Part shown: one piece after another, positions 23,061-33,347 of the stretch
Position numbering within the stretch: the first letter of the stretch is position 1
Layout: the number at the start of each line of letters is the position of its first letter
DNA from: Eudorina sp. 2006-703-Eu-15
Taxonomy: Eukaryota; Chlorophyta; Chlorophyceae; Chlamydomonadales; Volvocaceae
Length of the DNA stretch: 64,000 nt
Assembly (NCBI GenBank): GCA_003117195.1
Contig: BDSI01000207.1
Coordinates: forward strand, 62,001 to 126,000
Direction of reading: 5' to 3'
Position numbers and translations under genes: made by a program
The notes under the pieces: model-generated
What the model saw: only the letters and a program-made list of their open reading frames with translations
Told to the model about the DNA's origin: nothing
Database searches by the model: none

Positions 23061-26000
23061 GCCTGCGGGTGCTGGCCCCTCGGGACATGGCGGGGGTTGG
23101 GTTGGGATCGGAGGCGGAGGTGGGGGCCGCTGCTCCACCAGCACCACCTCACTGAACTGCGCGAACACCTGGCGAGGGGGAGGACGGGGAGGACAGGGAA
23201 GGACTTCGGGGTCAGGGTCAGGCCTGAGGCGTGGGATGCAGGCGCACTCAGCAGCAGCAGGGTGTCGGCGGACAGGACCTGACAGGGGTTGCCACGCACG
23301 CCGGGGTGTCGGCGGAGCCTCCCGGGTGGTGGCCGGGCGCCACCAGGCAGCCCTACCCCAGGGGGCGCGTACTGACTGGCTACCGAGTACTGACAACAAC
23401 AGAGAAGGTCGAGAGCTCAAGCACGGGCCCCATCGGGCCGCCAGCTAGGGGCCCCGGATCCCGGTGCCGTCCGGGCACCATCGCACCCACCCGGATCCAC
23501 CGACCCGCCAACCTACCAACCCACGCACCCACCCGTGAACATGCAGGGCCCCCTCAGCAGCAGCTCCCCCGCGGGCAGCTCGCACTGCTCCCGCCCGCCA
23601 TAAACACACGCGTGGCCCCACCACTTCAACTTCCACACATGGCGTGGAACTAACTACCACGGTTTGTAAACGTGCCGTACCTGTACGATGTTGGGGTGCG
23701 ACAGGGTGCCCATGATGGCCATCTCCATCGCCCCGCGCTTTATCTGCGGCCCCCAGGGGGTGGGTGGTTCAGGGGGGATGAGGGGAATGAGGGGGAGTGA
23801 GGGGGAGTCATGGGTATAGGGGATTGGTTGACATATTCAAGCTGTGCTACTGCCAGAGCAAAGAGTGAGGAGGAGTCAGGTCGGGCGGTGCTGAGCATCG
23901 GCAACTGATTGCGGGGTGCGTGGCTGCAGGGCGTGGCACTGATGAACGCCCACGCCGCAGGGTCCCCGTCGACAAGCCCATCCATAAAATGCCAAAAGTA
24001 AGGCAAAAACATACACAACAAACCGCCAAGCGCCAACCGCCCCCCTTCCGTCACACACAAACCTGACGGAACTGCTCCACGCCGGCGGCCGGGGCTCCCG
24101 CCCCCCCTCCCCTTCTGGGCTCCACACCCCCTTGCACGTGCTGGGCCCCGCCGCAGTTGTCCAGCTCGCTCGGGACGGGGTCGGCCCCATCCGGCCGCCC
24201 ACTCGGTCCACCGCCGCCGCCCGGGATGACATCGCCGACGCCAGCAGCACCGCAGCCGACGGCGGCGCCGGCGGCGGCAGCGATGGGGGACGGCAGCTCC
24301 AGCGCGGCGGCGCCGCCGTCGTGCTCCAGGGCGGGCCCTGAGACCTGCTCAATCACCTGTCGTACAATGCAAGCGAAGAAACCATGGTTGGCAGCTACAG
24401 CGCCGCGGGGTGTGACCTTTACATCCCCCCCTACTACTTGTCCCTAAACCCCCCTACTACTTGTCCCTAAACACCCCTACTACTTGTCCCTAAACCCCCC
24501 TACTACTTGTCCCTAACCCCCCCTACTACTTGTCCCTAAACCCCCCTACTACTTGTCCCTAAACCCCCCTACTATTTGTCCCTAAACCCCCCTACTACTT
24601 GTCCCTAAACCCCCCTACTACTTGTCCCTAAACCCCCTACTACTTGTCCCTAAACCCCCCTACTACTTGTCCCTAAACTACTTGTCCCTAAACCCCCCTA
24701 CTACTTGTCCCTAAACACCCCTACTACTTGTCCCTAAACACCCCTACTACTTGTCCACACCCTCGCCCCCTGGGCCATCCCTCATCTGCCGCTGACACTC
24801 CTGAGGACAGACAGACGGACGGACGGAAAAGACAGACCGACAGACGGAAGAGACGTCGTCTCTCTGGATCCAGCTCCGCAACCAGCGGCCGCAGGGGTTA
24901 AGGCCTTCCCCTGCCAGCTGGACTCATCGATCGAGGGTCCTCTGGACGTGGACCCATGGGTCGGGGAGCAGAGTGTGCACCCACGGGGCTGGACCCATGG
25001 GTCATCCCTCGGCAGCCTGACGCCCTCCCCCAACCTCTCACCTTGACCGCCACCTCCAGGCCGTGAAGGAGGCCGCGGAACACGACGCCCTGACGTGACG
25101 TACGGCGGGAAAGCAGGGGACCCTCAGTCTGCGACCGACCCGTGGGTCAGTGGCAAGACCTCGCGTGGAGTGTGAGCAGCCGGGGACCGCATGGCCCATG
25201 GGGCCCTCACCCACCACCCGCACTGCCGTACTCCGCATCGCAGCTGCCCCCATGCCGCTACACCGAGCCCCCTCCCCTTTCACCCACATACACGGCCGGC
25301 GCCCCCACCCCCCCTAAAAACCCCTCCACCTAAAAACCGAAAGAATCAGTTTACCGGACCATCCGAGTCTGTGGTCCGGATGGGTGCGGCTCCATTCCCC
25401 CACCCCGCCCGCACCCCCAGCAGTCACACCCGCAGCCACCCCTACAGCCCTCGCCCCACGTACACGGCAGTAGCCCTCCCCTTCCCCCGCCAGCGTCCTA
25501 CCTGGCCGCCCTGCCCCACCGTCTCCACGAGCTGAAGCCCCTCCAGGTCCTGACTCGCGGCGCGCCTGACCCGACCCGGCAGGGGCACAAACGGTAAGGC
25601 GAGGACGGTCACGGACCAACCCCCGCGGAGGAGTGCGGAGGGGGATGGTAGGTCGAGGTTGCAAAGGCGGTAGTATCAGTCGGTGGGAAGAGCTAAGGGA
25701 AGCTGCACACCGGCCCTGCGGGTTGCAACGGCTTGCTCTCCCTGGGTCAGACTTCGGGACCCGCGAGAGGACACACGCACGACACTCCATCAAGTGCCGC
25801 ACCCAGAACGAAGGTAACTGCCGTACTGCAACAGCATACACAGGTACGGGTCCCCTACCACCCATACACAAACACACACGGGGGGGCTGCTCGCCTCCCT
25901 TGCGCGGCTCAGTGCCCCGTCACCACTCACGACACTCAAACCCACGTAATTTACGTACATCCGCGCATCCTCCTTTCACTCTTCTCCCCACGCCGCCGTC

Positions 26001-27384
26001 CCGCCCTGCACTGCCGACAACAGCCCCCGCCACCCACCTCGCCTCCTCCCCCACGTCCGACCCCGCCGCCACCGCCGTCAGCCGGGTCCTGGCCGAGGTG
26101 ACCAGCAGCTCCAGCGGCCGCGGACCCGCCACGTCCTCTAGCTGCAGGGAGGGACACGAGGACAGGCGGGGAAGCCCCGAGGTGCCCCGACGCTGCGGCG
26201 GGATGTGGCTGCTCGCGTCCGGCGAGGCCGCTGTCCTCCAGGGAGGGAGGGAGGGAGGGAGGGAGGGGGAGTCCAGTGAGAAGTCAGCCAACGCACAGTA
26301 CAGCACAGCGAACCTTTGATTCGTATCGCAAGCCAGGGTACCACCACTAGGTAGTTCCACTCACTGCTGTGCGCGGCTGTGGTGTCGCGTTGGAAGGCCG
26401 ATGACGCGCCGTCGTTGGCCTCCTGGCCGTCCTCGCTGGCGTCCTCCACCACGAAGGCGTCCGACAGGTTCGTGTCCAGCACGCCGGGGCCGCCACCCAG
26501 CCGAGCCCCGTTCGAGCTCTTCGCGGCAGACCCCGCGCGGCTGGTCCGGGGCGGAGGGCGCGCGGCTGGGCCCGCGAACCCGCCAAACCTGCCGTACATG
26601 CCGTACGACATCAGCGGTGATCCGGGCATGCCGCCACCTCGCCCTAACCCTGGCCCCACCGCGGCTGTCGTACGCAGCAGCGGCAGCGGCGCGGACGGCG
26701 CCGGCAGTTGCAGCGGCAGGCGGCCTCGCCCGGAGAGGCTTTGACCCATGGGTCCGTCGATTGCCGACCCCGCCACGGGTCCCGCGCCGGTGCCAGCCGC
26801 GCCGCCGCTCCGCCGCGGAATCGGAGCGGCGGCCGAGCGTGCCGTACAGGCCTTCAAAGCGGTCAAGTGCGCCCAGAAGGCCGAGGAGTGCTTCACCGTT
26901 GAAGGCTGTCCTCTACCGCTGCCACCGCCGCCACCGTTGCAGCCGTACATAGCGAAGTACTCGTGCCGCTGCGGTGGCAGCGGCGGCGGTGGCAGCGGCT
27001 GTAGCACGTTGATTGGCGCGGACCTTGTTGCGGTGAAGGTCGTGGGAGGTGGCACCGGCAGCGGAAGGGCGGCACCCGACTGGCCCGGCTGGGGCCAGGG
27101 GGGCAGCAGCTGGCGCAGCTCGGATGCTAGGTATGGCCGGGCAGCAAGGGCCCATCGAAACGAATTGAAGAGCAGCTGCGCCAGGGAGGGAGGGAGGGAG
27201 GGCAGGAATAAGGAGGGTTGACGACGCGGCAGACTTGAAACCAAAGGAGGAGGGGCACAGGTTAGGGATCAGTAGGGTATCGGCTTTGGGTTTGGGTTAC
27301 CGTACTACGGTACCAACCCGGCTGGCCGCGACGCGCCTCACAGTGGCGGAGTCATGTATGTGTTTAGATAAGAGACCCGCCCGG

Positions 27385-27421
<37 letters not shown>

Positions 27422-30385
27422 ATCTGGGAGGCCATTTCGAAGCAGGAACAGCGGAGGTGCGAATCAGGCTACTGCCGAATAATTCAAGGTGGGGGCCGCC
27501 GTACTCTAATGGGTCCTTGAGGCCCAGGTCTTGACGATAGAGGGCGCGGCGCGGGTTGGGCCCGTGCCAGACCGCGCCGCGCCGCGGGTGGCCCCTGGTC
27601 CAGCCTGCATTTCGTGCCAGACCGCGCCGCGCGCGCCCACCGACCCACCGACCCACCGGCAGCAGTCCCTTCATCTCCTCCGCCACCGCATCCAGCAGTC
27701 CCGCCGGCGCCGAGTCGGCGGATACCAAGTACAGCGCGAGGCGGTACGGCGGCAGCGCCGCCTCGCCCTCGTCATCCCCGCAAGCCGCGGCGACCACCAC
27801 CATAGCACTGCTGTCCAGTTGCTGCTGCTGCTGCTGCCGCTGTTCCTGCTCCTGCTCTTGCTGCTCCTGAGGGTGCGGGTGCAGCAGCGCGACCAGCCTC
27901 CCCGACGTGGACGCGCGCGCTGCCGCGGCCGCCGCAGCCTCCGCCTGCGCCTGCAGCTGCTGCCTCTGCAGCCCCAGCAGCTGCGGCTCCGAGCACCGCC
28001 GCACGGCCGGGTGCGGCTGCCGCTGCGTCACCACCCGCAGCTGCTGCTGCGCCGCGGCAGCAGCCAGCGTCGGCGCCTCCGCGCACAGCACCATGCACGC
28101 CACCCCCGCGCCCGTCAGGTTGGCGGCCAGCAGCACGTCGCGGCCCGGCTGCTCCTCCTCCAGCACCTGGCTGCTGGCGTTGGGGACGACCAACGTCTCC
28201 AGGGGCCGTGCAGCGGAGGCTGTGGAGGGCGCCGACCCGCCCTCTCCGGGCAGTAGTCCGGGGCTGGGGCCGCCGGCTGCGGTGCTGCAGCGGGGGCCGG
28301 GGCAGGGCTGGGCGCCGCTGCAGCTGCTGGGTATGATGCCGGTGCGTGGCGCCGCCGCCGGGCCTCCGGACGACCAACGGCGGCCCACGGGTGCACTGCA
28401 GGGGCCGGCGGAGGTGAAGTGAGATTCGGTAAGGCGGGGTGTGATGAGGTGGCCCCTTTAAAAGGGCCCTCCCAAGGGATTGCGGACAATGACTTGTGGA
28501 AGGGCGGGAGTGGCCGGTCGGGACGCCGGGGTGTGGCCTCTGTTTCGCCTCCACAGCCCTCTTCGCCCGCCGTCCCGACAGCCCTGGGACGGCCATGGAA
28601 GGCCCCAAGGCTGCGTGGCGCGCGGGTCATCCACGAACCTCTCCTCACACCCCACCTCCTCCCACCCTACCTCCTGGCGCCTTGCAGCAGCCCCTGCAGC
28701 AGCCCCTGCAGCAGCGTGTTCGCCAGCCCCGTGCGCACGACCTTGACGCGGTTAGCCTCGCACACGCCGCCGCCGTCCGCTCCGTCCGCGGTGCCCCAGG
28801 GTACGTACTGCGGCACGGCATAGCACGAGGCGTTTCCCCCGAGGCTGCCTCCCGGCGCCCCGACCGCCGCCGCGATGGAGCCGTGGGGGCCCGTCAACGC
28901 GCCGCTGCCGCTGAGGCAGGCACGCAGCGTGGACCCGACCGGCACCTGACCAGAGGCGGCCGCCGCCGCCGCCGCGGAAGGGCCGAGCAGGCGCCGCGAG
29001 AAGATGATAGCTGTGGAGGGCGAGGCTGCTGATGTCGCCGCCTTAGCTGCTGTGAAAGCCGCAGGTGGAGGCGCGGGCGGCGGCGCCGCCGGCGCCACTG
29101 CCAGGAGGGGTTGGAGGCGGACCCCGAACCTGCCGTGCAAGAGCGGCGGCAGCGCCTCCAGCAGCGACGCCATCAGGTCGTGCAGCCCGGGGCAATTATC
29201 GTCCAGTACGGCGATCAGCAGGCTGGCAACCTGTCGTGCGGAGAGGGGACCGACGGTTGAAGCTTAAGGTCAGATTTCGGAAGGGCCATACACAGGGCTA
29301 TACACCGCACTTGGCGCGAGACCACCCCTCGCACCTGCTCCAGGTAGGCCCCCTGGTGCGGGTCGCTGAACAGCCCGAAGCCCAGGAACTGAGCCAGGCG
29401 GCGCAGCTCCGCCAGGTCTCCCGGCCGCAGCTCAACAAGCGCCTCGCCACCGCCAGCACCGGCCCCAGCGGAAGCGGCAGCGGCGGCGGTGTCGCCCTTT
29501 GTGGTGGCCGCCCGCGCCTCGGGGCCATCTGCCGCGGCCGCGACCGGACTCACAGCCCAGATGCCCCCGTAGCGGACCAGCAGGGCGGCAGCAATGCGAC
29601 CGCCCTGTCCGTGCACGGGCAACGCCAGGATGTCCGCTGGAGCCAGGCCGGCGCCTGGCTGCGGGCCGATCCCCGACAGACTGTAGCTATGGCTGATTGT
29701 GGCACCGGCTGTGGTGCTGTCCACGGCCTGTATGCGCTCACTGTGGATGACGGTGACCTGCTCGCCCTGCTGGGGGTCGAGGGAGGGCGCCGGGGTGGCA
29801 GGCGAGGTCGGGGCGGCACTGCCGGCAGCGGCGGAGATGAAGCACCTGCACCCCGGCAGCACTAGGCAGCTGGTGGACCACCCGCCCATGTGCAGCCTAC
29901 CGTAGCTTAGATCCCCTCCGGACCCCGTACGGTATCTTGGAGCAGTCTGTTGGGCTGTACAGGGGCTGGGCGTAGTCCTTCTACACCGCCTTCAGGGTGA
30001 TGACCAGCGACAGGCGCAGCCTACTTACTGCCCCTGTTCCAGTGCCCTCATCCAGCACCGTACGGTACGCGCGCTGGTGGCCCGGCTGAGAGGGAGCTGC
30101 CTGGCCGTAACGGTGCGGCCCTGGAAGGCTGCGGCTGTTCAAGATCACGCGACCGATCACACACACCTACCTGGCGTATACCCTGTCGCAACGTTCTGTG
30201 CACACAGCTACGAACTGACGGCATGCCAGCGGCTCACGTTGTGCGACGTTCGCCCTGCCCCCCCCACCGTGTTCAGACGCGACCACAGCATCGGACCCCA
30301 AGTTTCGGGGACGCCAGCGGGCCTTTCGGGCGCCACTGGGCCGCTGAAGACCAGGGCATTGCCGCCGATGCCGAAGACCGCGACC
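18860..30385 (-). CDS. Large sensor Ser/Thr protein kinase, 5' end incomplete (19 exons traced)
   Basis: Exons (5'->3' on minus): 30385-30268, 30100-29987, 29766-29335, 29230-28671, 28395-27657, 27175-26365, 26230-26055, 25549-25502, 25089-25042, 24356-24063, 23743-23681, 23168-22995, 22203-21947, 21655-21567, 21062-21030, 20590-20547, 19882-19829, 19412-19342 and 19085-18860. Phases close over about 1449 residues. The first ~950 residues hold sensor-like blocks shared with the paralogue at 0.5-5.1 kb. The kinase domain shows GQGGQGVV (Gly loop), VAVK, MGTLSHPNIVQ (helix C), HCDLKPGNVLL, DFG, YMSPE, DVYAFGI and a C-terminal RRPSATQL. HCD instead of HRD makes it a non-RD kinase. Ala/Gly-rich (98-residue exon) and Pro/Ala-rich insertions flank helix C and strand beta-4. 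It ends in 16 Gln plus YSQQQ. A TKL-type assignment is likely; the ligand is unknown. The donor at 22994 is weak but fits domain and phase. Confidence 0.85.
19931..19986 (-). repeat. Dispersed repeat family 2, copy 3 (diverged)
   Basis: On the minus strand: GGCATGTCCCGCACTCCTGC, then TCTGCCCGCC and ACACACAGCAT. It lies in the kinase intron 20546-19883 in sense orientation, ending about 50 nt before the acceptor of exon 19882-19829. Confidence 0.5.
20609..20640 (+). repeat. GGACA pentanucleotide run
   Basis: Six head-to-tail copies of a GGACA-type unit lie next to the acceptor of kinase exon 20590-20547 (minus strand). Confidence 0.9.
23812..23863 (-). repeat. Intronic repeat family 1, copy D
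   Basis: On the minus strand: TTGCTCTGGCAGTAGCACAG, then AATATGTCAACCAATCCCC, then TATACCC. It lies in the kinase intron 24062-23744, sense orientation, followed by CCCTCA-rich DNA leading to the 3' splice site 68 nt on. Confidence 0.8.
24428..24755. repeat. 23-bp tandem repeat with CCCTAAA in a kinase intron
   Basis: About 15 copies of a unit made of CCCCCCTACTACTTGTCC plus CTAAA; one copy is truncated and one reads CTATT. It fills about half of the intron between exons 25089-25042 and 24356-24063. The near identity of the copies indicates recent expansion. The unit includes CCCTAAA, the plant-type telomere motif, but the array is not telomeric. Confidence 0.95.
27385..27420 (+). repeat. 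TG/CA dinucleotide microsatellite
   Basis: An uninterrupted run of about 15 TG repeats in the kinase intron between exons 28395-27657 and 27175-26365. Confidence 0.95.
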
Positions 30386-32741
30386 CTGCGGGTCAACAGA
30401 TCGATGAGCGTGAAGGTACGACATTCGTAGTTTCAAAAAGGGTAATGCCAATGCATGCATGCATATTGTACCCAGAGCTGCCCGTGGTCGCAGCTGCCAA
30501 CTTGAGTTCGCACCTTGCATGTCCGACTCCAAACGCCTCATCCAGACACTCGCATACGGCAAAAATACGCTGTAAGCAGAGTGCTGAGAAAACACATGAG
30601 GATATTCTGCTGCAAGCAGATGTGACAATCTGCAAATTGGCACAGAAAGCGTGAGGCAAGACCTGCGGCACACGTGCCGCTGCACTTTTACCTGGTGCAA
30701 AGAATTTGATGGATACCATGATTCAACGAGACCGTTGTTGAGAACAGGTGAGAGGTTAGTTGATTGGTATTGTTTTCGTGAAGCCGAAGGTCCCTGACAA
30801 CACCCGGCTGTTGTGCTGCAACCCAGGCCACAGCAGAGCCATTCTTTCAAGCCCATTCTTAGCGTTCAGTGCGTCGTTCAAGCGTGGAACAACAAGCGCT
30901 GCTGACAGAGCCCCTACATAAAGAAGTAGTTTATCTTTGATATTGTTGTTAACAAGTTCTGTATACTGATCACACATCACTGTATGAACTCTGAATGCCG
31001 CTCTCCAGGTTGTTTGTGTCGGTGCTGGCGCATGGCCCGTGACGACGACATAATATATTTTAACAATAATACTATATCTCAACCTTTTGTCAACAATGTC
31101 ACGTTTGGTTAGGCAGTCGCGCCTCAACGTTTGGTTAGGCAGTCACGCCTCATTTCTTAGGGTAATGTCGTGAATCAACTCAGGCGCCGACAGCTAGGCC
31201 GGAATACAGTTCCATGGAAACAATGCGCAAGGAATTGGTTAGATTACATTCTGTGCAATTTCAACAAACATGTCATTGTTCCTTTCCCCGCAATGACAAC
31301 AATAAGAACGACCCAAGGGACGGACGGGTTAGCAGCCTTCGGCAGTCATACCATTATAGAACACCTAAGCAATTATCATAGTTTCAGTGGAAGTCTGTGG
31401 GCTTGCGTTTTGTTCCCGCACTGTCTGCTGCGCCACCCTGTCTTACTTCTTGTGAGTAGATGGACGTTTTAATATAAAGGCAAGGGGAATCAACCGGTTT
31501 CCCGAAAACATGATTCTGCATTAGCCGAGCGACCAACCTGGACCGACCGACAGAACCAGGACAGCCTGTCAGGGTACGTCTGGGCTTGAATGCCCCTTCT
31601 AACCAAATTCGTTGTAGATGTATACATTAACAGAAACGATAATAAATATCTTTACTTTCATGTAACCTGTCCAGATGCAAGGGTCGACCGCGCTATCCGG
31701 CTTCAGCTCGTGCGACGAAAAAGATGTTTTATAAATGCCTTCAGCCCACAACCCTACCTGCCCACATGGGGTTATGATCGCTGTACGCCAGTACGGGTTG
31801 CACCAAGCCTGCTAACAGGCAGCTCAGCCCATGCATCCTGTTCAAGGCCACGACATTTGCTCCACCTTCAGCTTGTCCCCCCGAAACGCACACGGTGGAT
31901 TAATAGCGTAAACACGTACTTTAGCTCAGTTTCTGTGTACGAATGAATGAATGAACGTTACAGCGGACCCCGACGGGGGTACCCCACCGACAAGGCGGCA
32001 AGACACCTCCACACCTGAACGCCGCTAACAAAAACACATCGGGCCATGACCCCACGCAGACAGACACCGAAGCAGGCAGAGGCGCACAGCGGGGCAATAC
32101 TACCAGAGGGATAGGCACACCAAATGGCGGGATCTCCAGAAGTGTATGTCGTGGCGGGGCGGTGAGTCTATGTCACGACGTTGCGATGCGCACTGCAAGC
32201 GGGCAGACGCAGGACAGCACCTGCGCAGACTCTGTCAGCGGCACACGGTCTGCAATGCACAGCTGACTTAATCTTTGCGCGTTGTCGTCACGAGAGATGT
32301 TGTTGCGGCGGCACTCGTTGGGATGTTACAGCAATGCCTTGTCCAGGAAGAACTGCGCACTAAGAGGTGCAATCCATACACTAAGAGGTGTATCTGTAAG
32401 ACAGCAATTGAGACTCACCGCTGCTCAGCTCGGCTGAGCAGCGAGCCTAAGTGTTGCAGATGGCCCGAAACTATCCTCCCTGTAGCGACGAATGTACCTC
32501 ATGGGCCTAATGGTAACCAAGTTCACGCACATTCGCACAGAAACTGCTCATGTTCTACCAGAATAAGACGAGAATACTTATTCGCACAATAAGTGCGGCG
32601 CTCACTACTGTGAGAGTTCGCGCGCATGTGATCAACGGAATAACGGGAAATCTAACCGTCGGCCCAACGAGATGGCCACTGAAACCCTAACGGCAAACTG
32701 AACACGCGCGGTGTCAATCACTCCGTGTGTCACGACAGTAA
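30386..32741. other. AT-richer intergenic region between divergent kinase and UGGT genes
   Basis: Visibly lower in GC than the genes. The missing 5' exon(s) and promoter of the kinase should lie in its left part, but no start could be fixed. A perfect-but-one 26-bp tandem duplication of ACGTTTGGTTAGGCAGTCnC type occupies 31101-31152. No other coding signal was seen. Confidence 0.5.
31101..31152 (+). repeat. 26-bp tandem duplication
   Basis: Two adjacent copies starting ACGTTTGGTTAGGCAGTC differ at one base (CGC versus CAC). Confidence 0.95.
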
Positions 32742-33241
32742 ATTGCATGCCTTGGTGCGTCTGCCATACCGTGCCATACCCTGCCGTCGACTGACCAAAC
32801 AAACGTGAACTTGCCTGGAATGCCTGGCAGAGGTACGTGATAGATGGAGCTGACAGTAACTAGGGGACCGGTGCCGGCTGTGTCCAGGTCATGCACAGGC
32901 GTACTTAATGCAGCAAGCACGCAATCTGGACTCATCGCATCAACAAGTCATGTTGGCGGTTGTTGCTCGGTGTCTGTGTGTGCCGCTCCGCCAGGCCCCC
33001 ATTGGCTTGCAATCTGCGATGAGTCCACGATTGCTTGCTGCACGAAGTGCACCAGTGCAGCCAGTGCACACGGCCGGCACCAGTCCTCTGCGTGAACGTT
33101 GCGATCCAGCGATTCATCAAACTCTAGCTCCATTTGCTATTGCACCTCTGCCAGGCTTACGGGCATACCAGGCAAGTTCACGTCTACTTGGTTTTGGTCG
33201 TCGGTACGGCAGGGTATAGCAGACGTACCAAGGCATGCAAT
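32742..33241. repeat. ~500-bp foldback (long imperfect hairpin) at the UGGT promoter
   Basis: Left arm 32742-32939 and right arm 33015-33241 are inverted copies with small indels. Matching blocks in order are ATTGCATGCCTTGGT, CGTCTGC(C/T)ATACC, ACGTGAACTTGCCTGG, GCCTGGCAGAGGT, TGGAGCT, GTGCCGGC(T/C)GTG, GCAGCAAGC and GGACTCATCGCA. The loop is about 75 nt. It ends 106 bp before the UGGT start codon. It may be a foldback/MITE element or an expressed hairpin giving small RNAs; the sequence does not decide. Confidence 0.85.
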
Positions 33242-33347
33242 GTGCGTAAAGGCGCCATATAGAACCTGAGAGCTATACTTACTGTTCGCCCTGTAATTTC
33301 ATTCGGCGTGACGAACTGGTGGAGGAAATGTCGTGGCCTTAAATAGG

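Noticed and set aside
24428..24755. CRISPR-like regular array
   Set aside because: Units are head-to-tail with no unique spacers, in a eukaryotic intron.
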